64,000 nt of DNA from Sipunculus nudus (Eukaryota; Annelida; Sipuncula; Golfingiida; Sipunculidae). The translations under genes and the position numbers were made by a program. Where the stretch lies: NCBI GenBank assembly GCA_026874595.1, contig CM049310.1:3162001-3226000 (forward strand), in the 5' to 3' direction. Shown here in pieces: positions 61,001 to 63,536 of this stretch; the first letter of the stretch is position 1, and each line of letters begins with the position of its first letter. Below the pieces are notes generated by a model. The model was not told the DNA's origin and did not search any database. It was given only the letters and a program-made list of their open reading frames with translations.

Positions 61001-63536
61001 ACAGGTCACCTAGTGTTTGTAGTTATTCATACATGTGACAAGATTATAGGTAGGATTATCACTGTCAAATAAAATGACACTAGTACAGATATTGTTCACT
61101 TCTAAACCTGCAACAACATTATCTTAATTAAACCTCAAAGCTGCTGCCATCTATAGGCAGATCTTATAACAACCTCCTGTAATGGATGCAGAATTTGTGC
61201 TTCCTGGATATTTTTGTGTATATAACAGGAATGCCAAAGGAATTTTCACATTGTCATGAAATGCATGTGTTGTTTATACTTACAGGACATGGCACGCCTT
61301 GGCCCTAAATTGCTGGACCTGACCTACCCAATGTCTGCCATGTTTTCTGGCAAGTATTTTACATATAGCATGCTAAATTATTACAAATATATAGTTATTG
61401 CTTTTTAGCCCTACCATATTCTTTTACTTGAACAATCTAATGTTGTGTTAAAGTATGTAATATTTTGTATTATATTATGTTATATTACACAATTAAATAT
61501 TATGTAACGGTACAAATCATATGCATTTTTACGATGTATTTTTATATAGTATTATATCACAAGAAAAATACTGTTTATGGTATGATATATTATATGATAT
61601 AACATGCTATGAAATGATTTTATATGAAATGCAGATGAATATAAGATAAATTTCCCCTTCATTAACAGTCAGCATGAATAATACATTAATAATTTTCATT
61701 GACATGTTTTGAGGACTATACACCTTTCCTTCACAATCTTGTTCATATACATATGTAGAGCTGCTGATTGATGGTTTGTACACACAGGTCGTCAGTTTAA
61801 CAGTTCCATAGAGAAGGTGTTTGGTAACCACCAGGTGGAGGACCTGTGGATCCCGTACTTCTGTCTCACGACTGACATCACGGCATCCAAGATGAGGGTA
61901 CACACCAGTGGTAGGTGGTCACAGAGCAGGAACGTTCTTGTGGGCTGACAGTCATGTCAGAAACAGTAACTGTCCTATGGATGTATAAAAAGATTAGTAA
62001 TTAATTAGAAACCTCATTTCAAGTGTGTATGGAGAACTAACTGACAGAGGTTACAAGTCCGTAGCCTTATCACTTAGTTTAAAGTGCACATTACTCTGAA
62101 AATTGAGCTTTTATCCTCGTGTTGGGAGACAAGACCCATACTATCAGGTTTGGTAATGAGATATTGTGCACATGCATATTCCACATAAATTACATATTAG
62201 AGTAGTCACATGATAACAATTGTCACATGATATACCCAGCTCGAGATGATATAATGCCATAGGTCAATATTTTAGTTTAAATTAAAAAATCCAGGCCCTT
62301 CAGACGCCCCATATGACCACCAGGCAGCCATCTTGAAAACCTGAGCATAGTGGGGCCCTATAGGACATTAATGGTCCCAATCACTTCTAGTTTCTATAGT
62401 CTCAGACAGACACAGTTCATGGTAAATGTTTTGTTTATGATGCCTGCAGGTTCCCTGTGGAGGTACATGCGGGCCAGCATGTCTTTGTCAGGGTACATCC
62501 CTCCACTGTGTGATCCTGTAGACGGTCATCTGCAAAGTCTCAGACAAACACAGTTCATGGTAAATGTTTTGTTTATGATGCCTGCAGGTCCCCTGTGGAG
62601 GTACGTGCGGGCCATGCAGCATGTCTTTGTCAGGGTACATCCCTCCCCTTTGTGATCCTGTAGACATTCATCTGCAAAGTCTCAGACAAACACAGTTCAT
62701 GGTAAATGTTTTGTTTATGATGCCTGCAGGTTCCCTGTGGAGGTATGTGCGGGCCAGCATGTCTTTGTCCGGGTACATCCCTCCACTGTGTGATCCTGTA
62801 GACAGTCATCTGCAAAGTCTCAGACAAACACAGTTCATGGTAAATGTTTTGTTTATGATGCCTGCAGGTTCCCTGTGGAGGTACATGCGGGCCAGCATGT
62901 CTTTGTCAGGGTACATCCCTCCACTGTGTGATCCTGTAGACAGTCATCTGCAAAGTCTCAGACATATACAGTTCATGGTAAATGTTTTCTTTATGATGCC
63001 TGCAGGTTCCCTGTGGAGGTACGTGCGGGCCAGCATGTCTTTGTCCAAGTACATCCCTCCACTGTGTGATCCTGTAGACGGTCATCTGCAAAGTCTCAGA
63101 CAAACACAGTTCATGGTAAATGTTTTCTTTATGATGCCTGCAGGTTCCCTGTGGAGGGACATGCGGGCCAGCATGTCTTTGTCAGGGTACATCCTTCCAC
63201 TTTGTGATCCTGTAGACAGTCATCTGCAAAGTCCCAGACAAACACAGTTCATGATAAATGTTTTCTTTATGATGCCTGCAGATTCCCTGTGGAGGTACGT
63301 GCGGGCCAGTATGTCTTTGTCAGGGTACATCCCTCCACTGTGTGATCCTGTAGAGGGTCATCTGCAAAGTCTCAGACAAACACAGTTCATGGTAAATGTT
63401 TTGTTTATGATGCCTGCAGGTTCCCTGTGGAGGTACGTGCGGGCCAGCATGTCTTTGTCAGGGTACATCCCTCCACTGTGTGATCCTGTAGACGGTCATC
63501 TTCTGCTGGATGGAGGATACGTTAACAACCTACCTG
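3985..63536 (+). CDS. PNPLA6: PNPLA6/7 (neuropathy target esterase / Swiss cheese) gene, 28 exons seen, 3' end outside window
   Basis: Spliced gene for a patatin-like phospholipase/lysophospholipase of the NTE family, which deacylates phosphatidylcholine and lysophosphatidylcholine at the ER membrane. Conceptual splicing of the listed exons gives about 1,085 residues. A membrane anchor is at about 1-22 and a basic linker with the [12 protein letters not shown] motif at about 40-52. Three cNMP-binding-like domains follow at about 130-280, 465-600 and 600-710, then a patatin domain from about 905. The catalytic set is visible: GGGGARG loop, D951, S957 (GVSIG) and D1077 (DGG). By alignment from memory these correspond to D960, S966 and D1086 of human NTE, with the same 120-residue Ser-Asp spacing. 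All junction phases agree. Invertebrates usually carry one gene for the vertebrate PNPLA6/PNPLA7 pair, so the symbol denotes that ancestral orthologue. The true start may lie in an upstream exon, and the last roughly 250-300 residues are missing here. Confidence 0.96.
4070..6901 (+). other. Intron 1
   Basis: 2.8 kb intron between the anchor exon and the FRKRDK exon. The transposon at 4372-5519 fills the middle; the remainder is AT-rich unique sequence with no recognised feature. Confidence 0.85.
4372..5519 (+). mobile_element. HINE-like element, family ATCCCCTC, with ~144-bp internal tandem repeats
   Basis: The 5' end TATCCCCTCACAACCCGTTG pairs with the 3' end ATTATACCCCTTGCGAGGGG. It then has a small hairpin (CACTTTGCGGTG) and CCCTTGTTT. 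The interior holds about seven diverged units of ~144 bp, each with CATATGGCTCACTCACCCAT-like, GGTCACAGGGTCAAAGGTCA and CTTCTTGAAAAAGCTTGTGG blocks. No transposase. Confidence 0.75.
6902..6990 (+). CDS. PNPLA6: PNPLA6 exon 2 (basic [12 protein letters not shown] linker)
   Basis: Acceptor TTTCCAG, then [20 protein letters not shown] followed by [10 protein letters not shown]. The FRKRDK-FYGR-I-RK stretch is a hallmark just after the NTE membrane segment. The exon ends in phase 0 at AAG|gtgagg. This donor is the first of about 67 near-identical copies, because the 72-bp array begins across this junction and includes the last 9 exon bases. Confidence 0.95.
6982..11804 (+). repeat. 72-bp tandem array (~67 copies) carrying the exon 2 splice donor
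   Basis: The unit runs from gtgaggatgg to cgactgaggaag (72 bp; a few units are 74 or 68 bp). It begins exactly at the exon 2 donor and recreates CTGAGGAAG|gtgagg in nearly every copy. 72 bp is 24 codons, so long open frames appear on both strands; these are by-products of the period. From the real reading frame, extending the exon past 6990 gives AAG GTG AGG ATG GTG TGA, a stop after four codons. Variant units recur at fixed spacings, which shows higher-order duplication within the array. Confidence 0.97.
11805..14016 (+). other. Rest of intron 2
   Basis: AT-rich unique intronic sequence between the 72-bp array and exon 3. I see no exon, RNA gene or clear transposon end in it. Confidence 0.7.
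14017..14108 (+). CDS. PNPLA6: PNPLA6 exon 3 (basic linker)
   Basis: Acceptor TTCTCTAG and donor AA|gtaagt. It encodes [20 protein letters not shown] followed by [11 protein letters not shown]. Phase 0 in, phase 2 out. It matches the region of NTE that links the anchor to the first regulatory domain and leads into the conserved K-I-L-R of the next exon. Confidence 0.93.
14109..20511 (+). other. Intron 3
   Basis: 6.4 kb intron. Apart from the 27-bp minisatellite (16205-17560) it is AT-rich. A short GC-rich piece at about 18950-19040 (CGCCCGCTAGCCTGTGGCGG) looks like a fragment of some repeat but has no identifiable ends. Confidence 0.75.
16205..17560. repeat. 27-bp minisatellite (~50 diverged copies)
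   Basis: The consensus is close to GGACACCTTCCTTCCAAACC plus CTCCCCA, about 27 bp with 1-3 bp length drift. The 9-codon period leaves frames open on both strands (DTFLPNPLL-like on +, GRCPGEGLE-like on -). These are not genes. Unlike the four splice-site arrays, it does not touch an exon. Confidence 0.93.
20512..20652 (+). CDS. PNPLA6: PNPLA6 exon 4 (linker into cNMP-like domain 1)
   Basis: Acceptor TTAATCAG, donor AG|gtcagt. It encodes [20 protein letters not shown], a short acidic stretch with FLEADLPE, and [13 protein letters not shown]. Both F-L-E-A-D-L and P-P-E-V-M-Y-M-L-K-x-V-R are diagnostic NTE signatures just before cNMP domain 1. Phase 2 in and out. Confidence 0.97.
21107..21266 (+). 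CDS. PNPLA6: PNPLA6 exon 5 (cNMP-binding-like domain 1, first half)
   Basis: Acceptor TATTACAG, donor GTG|gtaagc. It encodes [18 protein letters not shown] and then the beta-roll strands with G-D[16 protein letters not shown]. This is the start of the cyclic-nucleotide-binding-like fold. Ends in phase 0. Confidence 0.97.
21415..21605 (+). mobile_element. Internally deleted copy of the ATCCCCTC element
   Basis: Begins TTTTTATCCCCTCAAAG...GAGGGGATATAGTAACGTCTCC and ends ATTATACCCCCATGGGAGCG, then CGACTTTGCAGCACTCTTG. These are the same ends as the 4372-5519 element, with almost all the internal tandem repeats missing. It lies inside intron 5. Confidence 0.7.
21735..21815 (+). CDS. PNPLA6: PNPLA6 exon 6 (cNMP-like domain 1, cassette region)
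   Basis: An 81-nt, phase 0/0 exon between TTATTGCAG and gtaagt. It encodes [20 protein letters not shown] followed by SVIDVLT, at the position of the phosphate-binding cassette. The canonical GE is replaced by GD, as in vertebrate NTE, so nucleotide binding is doubtful. Confidence 0.96.
22458..22519 (+). CDS. PNPLA6: PNPLA6 exon 7 (cNMP-like domain 1)
   Basis: A 62-nt exon encoding [20 protein letters not shown] plus a split Arg. Acceptor CTTGTAG, donor AG|gttaat (a non-consensus +4 to +6). It matches the V-S-A-x-A-x-x-D-x-T-V-L-R strand of the NTE family. Confidence 0.95.
22980..23046 (+). CDS. PNPLA6: PNPLA6 exon 8 (cNMP-like domain 1, C-helix)
   Basis: A 67-nt exon encoding [20 protein letters not shown] then VMQ, the helical end of cNMP domain 1. 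Acceptor ACTTGTAG, donor CAG|gtgagt, phase 0 out. The downstream intron is 8 kb, and a transposon nest begins 25 bases after the donor. Confidence 0.96.
23732..29531 (+). mobile_element. Middle element of the nest (AGCTCAGCTGA family, copy 2)
   Basis: Left part 23732-23957 and right part 27130-29531 align continuously with the uninterrupted copy at 40866-43491. The join at ...CCTCAATTTTTTATTAAAAACC is intact there. It ends AACAGCTGAGCGCCGTGACC then CATAGGTCCCTTGTT. High similarity to copy 4, including the matching A/T-rich blocks 28300-29519 and 42257-43479, indicates fairly recent movement. Confidence 0.8.
23958..27129 (+). mobile_element. Innermost element of the nest (AGCTCAGCTGA family, copy 3)
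   Basis: Begins TTTTAGCTCAGCTGACTATA and ends TCAGCTGAGCGCCGTGACCC then ATGGGTCCCTTGTT, inserted at a T-rich site of the middle element. Its interior from about 24810 onward matches the element at 512-3154, including the poly-C tract, and provides the empty site for the hAT-like insertion there. Confidence 0.8.
29641..30097 (+). other. Unique intronic sequence before the 55-bp array
   Basis: AT-rich intron sequence between the transposon nest and the acceptor array; no feature recognised. Confidence 0.7.
30098..31153 (+). repeat. 55-bp tandem array (18 decoy copies) carrying the exon 9 splice acceptor
   Basis: Unit: 12 exon-like bases (ATCATCATGGTG), then atgcctgtgtag, then intron ending in ttattttcag or ttattttaag. 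Unit starts fall every 55 bp from 30152 to 31087, and the true exon starts at 31142. Eleven decoys end in CAG and seven in AAG. A degenerate unit precedes the first at about 30098. Joining exon 8 to any decoy gives ATC ATC ATG GTG ATG CCT GTG TAG, an in-frame stop after seven codons. Confidence 0.97.
31142..31222 (+). CDS. PNPLA6: PNPLA6 exon 9 (end of cNMP-like domain 1)
   Basis: Phase 0/0, 81 nt, encoding [20 protein letters not shown] then SNELINP. R-L-Q-R-V-T-F-x-A-x-H-N-Y-L-G-L is strongly conserved in NTE. The acceptor ATTTTCAG is the last of 19 near-identical acceptors, because the 55-bp array upstream repeats the acceptor and the first 12 exon bases. Donor CCT|gtaagt. Confidence 0.97.
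31233..31842 (+). mobile_element. Two truncated AGCTCAGCTGA-family 5' ends
   Basis: A first 5' end (TTAGCTCAGCTGTCATCTGA) at about 31240 and a second (TTTTTAGCTTAGCTGACTGT) at about 31464, the latter inserted in the former. The second leads into ~260-bp units (CCGTTAACAGGGCACAAAT ... GACTAGTGGTGCCACCTG) that continue after the next insertion at 33562. No 3' terminus was found for either. Confidence 0.6.
31843..33561 (+). mobile_element. Element with ATGCCCCCGCC start, ATCTAG end and ~180-bp tandem units
   Basis: The 5' end is ATGCCCCCGCCACAACGTGG then CCGGGGCATATAG; the 3' end is GCCCCAGGTGGGGGCATTCG, hairpin GTGTCATTCCGACAC and ATCTAG. The hairpin followed by a CTAG end is Helitron-like. 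The interior holds about nine ~180-bp units (GGACTTTTTTTCGCAATGCC, CAGTTACAGATCGAGTTCGC, GTTGACCTACTTTTGA). The sibling copy at 49275-50711 shares both ends. Confidence 0.75.
33562..34950 (+). mobile_element. Continuation of the ~260-bp-unit element
   Basis: After the 31843-33561 insertion the GGGCACAAATTGTAA...GTGGCGCCA units resume. They are interrupted once more by a 700-bp insertion (33989-34688) and then run to the start of the next element at 34951. Confidence 0.6.
33989..34688. mobile_element. 700-bp insertion with 9-bp direct repeats
   Basis: CTGGACATA occurs at 33980-33988 and again at 34689-34697, either side of a GC-richer 700-bp block that interrupts the repeat unit. Other units read ...ACTGGACCTAGAATCTTC without interruption. 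Weak inverted ends are visible (CATACGCTC / CATATGCTC if part of the repeat belongs to the element). No coding frame of note. A hAT-like or other DNA transposon is plausible. Confidence 0.65.
34951..36913 (+). mobile_element. HINE-like element, family GCGAACCTGTG
   Basis: The 5' end TTTAGCGAACCTGTGAGC is inverted at the 3' end as GCACAGGTTCGCATT, followed by the palindromic AGGCCTGTAGGCCT and TGTT. CGTCGTCCGTCG follows the start. The interior has ~215-bp units with TCATCTGCCTTGGGATAA, AAATTTTGCAGG and GGTGGCGCCACCTGCAACCA. A second copy of the 3' end lies at 36711-36737. Confidence 0.75.
36914..37072 (+). mobile_element. Fragment of an AGCTCAGCTGA-family element interior
   Basis: Matches the interior of the elements at 512-3154 and 23958-27129 (GGTGAATAAAATTAAGCATG, GATGCCATGTTGTGG). 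Neither end is present. Confidence 0.65.
37170..37302 (+). CDS. PNPLA6: PNPLA6 exon 10 (Ser-rich inter-domain linker)
   Basis: Acceptor TCCTTCTAG, donor A|gtgagt. It encodes [20 protein letters not shown] and on to NVINFDDN, a polar, serine-rich, low-complexity stretch. It lies where NTE has its variable, probably disordered linker between cNMP domains 1 and 2. Homology is weak; support comes from splice sites, phase (0 to 1) and composition. Confidence 0.85.
37527..37583 (+). CDS. PNPLA6: PNPLA6 exon 11 (linker)
   Basis: A short exon after CTTTTCAG encoding [20 protein letters not shown] (the first and last codons are split). Phase 1 in and out. The donor G|gtacag is weak, so this exon could be alternatively spliced; at 57 nt (19 codons) skipping it would keep the frame. 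Confidence 0.75.
37584..39661 (+). other. Intron 11, mostly a repeat-derived segment
   Basis: From about 37925 to 39030 there are diverged ~220-bp units (TCATATCTCCGGAGTGATTC, GGTGGCACCACC) ending in GGCACCTGCGGTGCC then TAGAAATATCTAG. This is a hairpin plus CTAG end like the element at 31843, but I could not fix the 5' end. A G10 tract lies at about 38971. The rest is AT-rich. Confidence 0.55.
39662..39822 (+). CDS. PNPLA6: PNPLA6 exon 12 (linker with PGS...[12 protein letters not shown])
   Basis: Encodes [20 protein letters not shown], then a stretch containing [19 protein letters not shown] and SPPIKA. It resembles the human NTE linker motif (M-P-G-D...S-D-F-D-M-A-Y-E-R-G-R-I). Acceptor ATTACCAG, donor GCT|gtatgt, phase 1 to 0. 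Confidence 0.88.
39823..40865 (+). other. Left part of intron 12
   Basis: AT-rich unique sequence, then from about 40470 (CCACGCCACCAAAGGTGCCG) a partial element with CTGTCCGTCTGTC and ~150-bp units, without a recognisable 3' end. Confidence 0.5.
40866..43491 (+). mobile_element. HINE-like element, family AGCTCAGCTGA, copy 4 (uninterrupted)
   Basis: Starts TTTTTAGCTCAGCTGACTAT and ends AACAGCTGAGCGCCATGATC then CATGGGTCCCTTGTT; 2.63 kb. It is the uninterrupted counterpart of the split element at 23732-29531 and shows exactly where copy 3 inserted there. No protein-coding capacity; the short A/T-rich frames shared by both copies are not genes. Confidence 0.8.
43492..44054 (+). other. Unique part of intron 12
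   Basis: Non-repetitive AT-rich sequence containing the possible 18-nt microexon at 43815. Confidence 0.6.
43815..43832 (+). CDS. PNPLA6: Possible 18-nt PNPLA6 microexon
   Basis: A good polypyrimidine tract and acceptor (GCTCCTTTTCCAG) is followed 18 nt later by a gtaggt donor. The 18 nt keep phase 0/0 between exons 12 and 13 and would add WSTRSR. It lies in one of the few non-transposon pieces of this 8.7 kb intron. No homology supports it, so it could be chance. Confidence 0.35.
44055..46257 (+). mobile_element. HINE-like element, family AGTTCACTCTGTGAA
   Basis: The 5' end TTTTTAGTTCACTCTGTGAA is inverted at the 3' end as TTCACAGAGTGAAC, followed by the palindrome AGACCCCTGGGTCT and CTTGTT. 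GTCCGCCGTCCACTG follows the start. About five ~340-bp units (AGGTGGCGCCACCTGTGTTG, AACTGCTGCAGCCTTCAGTT) lie inside, then shorter ones. No coding capacity. Confidence 0.78.
46735..46905 (+). mobile_element. tRNA-derived SINE-like copy 1
   Basis: Contains a Pol III B-box-like GGTTCGAATCC at about 46814, with an A-box-like AGGGAAAAGGTTGGT about 45 bases upstream. The tail CCCCTGAGCAATTTGTCTTT is shared with the copy at 47005. Not a functional tRNA: the cloverleaf does not close. Confidence 0.55.
47005..47175 (+). mobile_element. tRNA-derived SINE-like copy 2
   Basis: A-box-like TAGCAAAGCGGTTGGT, B-box GGTTCGAGTCC, shared tail CCCCTGAGCAATTTGCCTTC and an A-rich end (AAATAAAAAAAGG). Same orientation as copy 1, 270 bp away. 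Confidence 0.6.
48523..48708 (+). CDS. PNPLA6: PNPLA6 exon 13 (linker into cNMP-like domain 2)
   Basis: Starts after CATGATAG (AGT ATG GAA...) and ends GAG|gtagaa, phase 0/0, 62 codons. A Ser/Thr-rich segment ([18 protein letters not shown]) leads into the helix [20 protein letters not shown], which aligns with the helix before cNMP domain 2 in NTE. Confidence 0.92.
48849..48926 (+). CDS. PNPLA6: PNPLA6 exon 14 (cNMP-like domain 2)
   Basis: 78 nt, phase 0/0, between GATTGTAG and gtagac. It encodes [20 protein letters not shown] then IQQGDQ. The pattern G-T-x-I-x-x-Q-G-D-Q is conserved in NTE domain 2. Confidence 0.96.
49275..50711 (+). mobile_element. Second copy of the GCCCCCG...ATCTAG element, interrupted
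   Basis: 5' end AAGCCCCCGTCACAAAGTGG then CCGGGGCATATAG; 3' end GCTCCAGGAGGGGGCATTTG, the degraded hairpin GTATCGTTCCGACGC and ATCTAG. Same family as 31843-33561, but most of the ~180-bp units are missing or displaced by the insertion at 49379. Confidence 0.7.
49379..50430 (+). mobile_element. AGCTCAGCTGA-type 5' end with ~260-bp units, nested
   Basis: Begins TTTTAGCTCAGCTGACTGTT, followed by GTCCGTCCAGCCGTCCGGCC and about three-and-a-half ~300-bp units (CTGTTAACAGGGCACAAATT ... GACTGGTGGCGCCACCTGTA). The right limit near 50430, where the host element resumes, is approximate. No 3' terminus of its own is seen. Confidence 0.6.
51247..51321 (+). CDS. PNPLA6: PNPLA6 exon 15 (cNMP-like domain 2)
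   Basis: 75 nt, phase 0/0, between ATTGCAG and gtaagt. It encodes [20 protein letters not shown] then KESEE, the D-x-S-L-x-F-V-x-x-G-x-L-x-V beta strands of domain 2. Confidence 0.96.
51322..52277 (+). other. Intron 15
   Basis: Contains a (CA)n microsatellite at about 51400-51422 and a GC-richer block at about 51540-51890 unlike the neighbouring introns. A tRNA-like B-box (GAGGTTCAGGCCC) near 52208 suggests a degraded SINE at about 52150-52240. Confidence 0.55.
52278..52411 (+). CDS. PNPLA6: PNPLA6 exon 16 (cNMP-like domain 2, cassette)
   Basis: Encodes [20 protein letters not shown], then [20 protein letters not shown] and SDFYR. P-G-E-L-V-G-x-L-A-V-L-T-G-E...T-I-R-A is the phosphate-binding-cassette-like segment of NTE domain 2. 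Acceptor TTTTCAG, donor AG|gtgagt, phase 0 to 2. Confidence 0.97.
52578..52709 (+). CDS. PNPLA6: PNPLA6 exon 17 (domain 2 C-helix into domain 3)
   Basis: Encodes [20 protein letters not shown], then [14 protein letters not shown] and [15 protein letters not shown]-x-D-F-A-x-D-W is an NTE signature. Acceptor TTTGTAG, donor AG|gtgatt, phase 2 in and out. Confidence 0.97.
52710..53804 (+). other. Intron 17
   Basis: AT-rich intron with a poly-C run at about 52828-52841; nothing else recognised. Confidence 0.7.
53805..53978 (+). CDS. PNPLA6: PNPLA6 exon 18 (cNMP-like domain 3)
   Basis: Encodes [20 protein letters not shown], then [20 protein letters not shown] and [10 protein letters not shown]. 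It retains G-E-L-V-G...R-A-T-T, the best-preserved cyclic-nucleotide cassette of the three domains. Acceptor ACTCCAG, donor AG|gtatgt, phase 2 in and out. Confidence 0.98.
53979..54985 (+). other. Intron 18
   Basis: AT-rich intron with the SINE-like element at 54465-54770 and a ~26-base poly-A run at about 54882-54907. Confidence 0.7.
54465..54770 (+). mobile_element. tRNA-derived SINE, ~300 bp
   Basis: Starts AACTGGCTTCGATGGCTCAG with an A-box (TGGCTCAGGGGTAAAG) and a decayed B-box (GAGTTTCTAAT). A GC-rich body (CGGTCGGCCCCCACCGAGGG, GGGGGGTCCTCGGTGTTATG) follows, then an AT-rich tail. The head matches a tRNA gene 5' half, but the anticodon arm and B-box are degenerate. Confidence 0.65.
54986..55128 (+). 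CDS. PNPLA6: PNPLA6 exon 19 (domain 3 C-terminal helices)
   Basis: Encodes [20 protein letters not shown], then [20 protein letters not shown] and a short tail. R-D-T-E-L-A-x-x-P-E-G and Y-P-Q-x-V-T-R-L-x-H-L-L are conserved in NTE. Acceptor ACTTACAG, donor G|gtataa, phase 2 to 1. Confidence 0.97.
55129..56234 (+). other. Introns 19 and 20
   Basis: Introns 55129-55519 and 55646-56234, on either side of exon 20 (55520-55645), are AT-rich and show no recognisable element. Confidence 0.7.
55520..55645 (+). CDS. PNPLA6: PNPLA6 exon 20 (linker to patatin region)
   Basis: Encodes [20 protein letters not shown], then [20 protein letters not shown] and [14 protein letters not shown] is conserved in NTE. 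Acceptor CTTTTCAG, donor G|gtaaga, phase 1 in and out. Confidence 0.97.
   Translation, partial: NIQMLTLAHQLLTWQQLPSCQSQRMYPCTILPWNYSSLLII
56235..56298 (+). CDS. PNPLA6: PNPLA6 exon 21
   Basis: 64 nt encoding [20 protein letters not shown] plus D and a split Asn. G-P-T-L-x-L-N-S-D-I-I-x-x-R-L-G is almost identical to vertebrate NTE. Acceptor GTTCCAG, donor AA|gtaagt, phase 1 to 2. Confidence 0.96.
56299..57064 (+). other. Intron 21
   Basis: AT-rich intron with a small inverted-repeat element at 56711-56957. Confidence 0.75.
56711..56957. mobile_element. 247-bp MITE-like inverted-repeat element
   Basis: TAACTCATTCAACT at 56711 is inverted as AGTTGAATGAGTTA ending at 56957. Further in, CAGCCTTTGCTGT and GGGTGCTGGCA are inverted as TGCCAGCACCC and ACAGCAAAGGCTG. 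The arms total roughly 80 bp each, around a ~90-bp centre. No clear target duplication; superfamily not assigned. Confidence 0.7.
57065..57233 (+). CDS. PNPLA6: PNPLA6 exon 22
   Basis: Encodes [20 protein letters not shown], then [20 protein letters not shown] and [21 protein letters not shown]-x-Q-Q-E-D-x-H-R and R-Q-A-D-C-I-L-I-V are conserved in NTE. Acceptor TTTTCCAG, donor CAG|gtaagt, phase 2 to 0. Confidence 0.97.
57234..57691 (+). other. Intron 22
   Basis: AT-rich intron. GTGAGTTTGAACCTGGCA near 57511 resembles a tRNA B-box, but no A-box or full SINE can be delimited. Confidence 0.6.
57692..57874 (+). CDS. PNPLA6: PNPLA6 exon 23
   Basis: Encodes [20 protein letters not shown], then [20 protein letters not shown] and [18 protein letters not shown]-x-R-x-W-C is an NTE signature. 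Acceptor ATGTCCAG, donor GTG|gtgagt, phase 0/0. The last ~37 bases and this donor are the first unit of the 68-bp array that follows. Confidence 0.97.
57838..59540 (+). repeat. 68-bp tandem array (25 copies) carrying the exon 23 splice donor
   Basis: Unit: about 34-37 bases of the exon 23 end (GAGTGTTCAGCAAGCGGG ... AAAAAGTG), then 31-34 bases of intron beginning gtgagtaacg. Copy starts fall every 68 bp from 57841 to 59473 (24 intervals). Donors read GTG|gtgagt in most copies, GTA|gtgagt in a few, and GTT|gtgagt in the last. 68 is not a multiple of 3. If exon 23 is extended to the second donor, the frame runs into AAA AAG TAG at about 57941, so decoy use truncates the protein. Confidence 0.97.
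59541..59902 (+). other. End of intron 23
   Basis: Unique AT-rich sequence between the 68-bp array and exon 24, with a TTTATTTACAG acceptor. Confidence 0.8.
59903..60024 (+). CDS. PNPLA6: PNPLA6 exon 24 (start of patatin domain, oxyanion loop)
   Basis: Encodes [20 protein letters not shown], then [20 protein letters not shown] plus a split Arg. [11 protein letters not shown] and the glycine-rich [10 protein letters not shown] define the start of the esterase domain and its oxyanion hole. Acceptor TTTACAG, donor AG|gttagt, phase 0 to 2. Confidence 0.98.
60025..60377 (+). other. Intron 24
   Basis: AT-rich intron between the oxyanion-loop exon and the catalytic-serine exon; no further feature seen. 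Confidence 0.8.
60378..60534 (+). CDS. PNPLA6: PNPLA6 exon 25 (catalytic serine, GVSIG)
   Basis: Encodes [20 protein letters not shown], then [20 protein letters not shown] and [13 protein letters not shown]. The nucleophile Ser957 is in G-V-S-I-G (codon at 60451-60453). Asp951, six residues earlier, is also kept. The usual NTE motif is G-T-S-I-G; here Thr is replaced by Val. Acceptor TAATCAG, donor ATG|gtgagt, phase 2 to 0. Confidence 0.98.
60535..61285 (+). other. Intron 25
   Basis: Unique sequence with no recognised element. Confidence 0.75.
61286..61349 (+). CDS. PNPLA6: PNPLA6 exon 26 (ends at a GC donor)
   Basis: Encodes [20 protein letters not shown] then S and one base of Gly. L-D-L-T-Y-P-x-x-x-M-F-x-G matches NTE. 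The only donor that joins the conserved MFSG to exon 27 in phase is G|gcaagt, so this is a GC-AG intron (61350-61787). Acceptor CTTACAG. Confidence 0.95.
61350..61787 (+). other. GC-AG intron 26
   Basis: Begins gcaagt and ends cacacag. It contains a strongly AT-rich stretch with repeated TATTATAT motifs at about 61450-61620. Phase 1, splitting the Gly of MFSG. Confidence 0.9.
61788..61910 (+). CDS. PNPLA6: PNPLA6 exon 27 (patatin domain)
   Basis: Encodes [20 protein letters not shown], then [20 protein letters not shown] and S. F-N-x-S-I-x-x-V-F...I-E-D-L-W-x-P-Y-F-x-x-T-T-D-I-T-A-S is highly conserved in NTE. Acceptor CACACAG, donor G|gtaggt, phase 1 in and out. The next acceptor is present in eight tandem copies. 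Confidence 0.97.
61911..62387 (+). other. Left part of intron 27
   Basis: Unique sequence leading to the 138-bp array. The stretch ...CTATAGTCTCAGACAGACAC at its end is the single-copy ancestor of the intronic half of the array unit. Confidence 0.75.
62388..63500 (+). repeat. 138-bp tandem array: exon 28 5' part plus its acceptor, 8 copies
   Basis: Acceptor|exon starts lie at 62450, 62588, 62730, 62868, 63006, 63144, 63282 and 63420. The spacing is 138 bp except for one interval of 142. Each unit has ~53 bp of intron ending gatgcctgcag plus ~85 bp of exon. 138 is 46 codons, and the frame is open from copy 3 through copy 8 into DGG ([20 protein letters not shown] ... [13 protein letters not shown] ... 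FMMPAG). Copy 2 has a 4-bp insertion (GGCCATGCAGCATG) that shifts the frame to TGA at about 62651, so acceptors 1 and 2 are dead ends. Copies 5, 6 and 7 carry amino-acid changes (SLSKY, WRDMRA, and D for the first G). Confidence 0.97.
63420..63536 (+). CDS. PNPLA6: PNPLA6 exon 28 (catalytic Asp, DGG); last exon in window
   Basis: Encodes [20 protein letters not shown], then [19 protein letters not shown]. The catalytic Asp1077 is the D of DGG (codon 63509-63511). Acceptor GCCTGCAG is the eighth of eight. Choosing it gives a Ser-Asp spacing of 120, equal to human NTE as recalled (S966/D1086). Donor G|gtaaag. Only this copy continues into the DGG motif; the seven upstream copies stop at GGTCATCT or AGTCATCT and switch to intron-derived sequence. 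Confidence 0.95.

Noticed and set aside
61350-61355. Sequencing error instead of a GC donor
   Set aside because: Not excluded, but the surrounding G|gcaagt matches the usual GC-donor consensus (strong elsewhere), and the phase and homology fit, so it was kept as a real GC-AG intron.
62450-62660. Array copies 1 and 2 as usable coding exons
   Set aside because: Copy 2 has a 4-bp insertion causing a frameshift and TGA, so any message entering at copy 1 or 2 without splicing out copy 2 is truncated.
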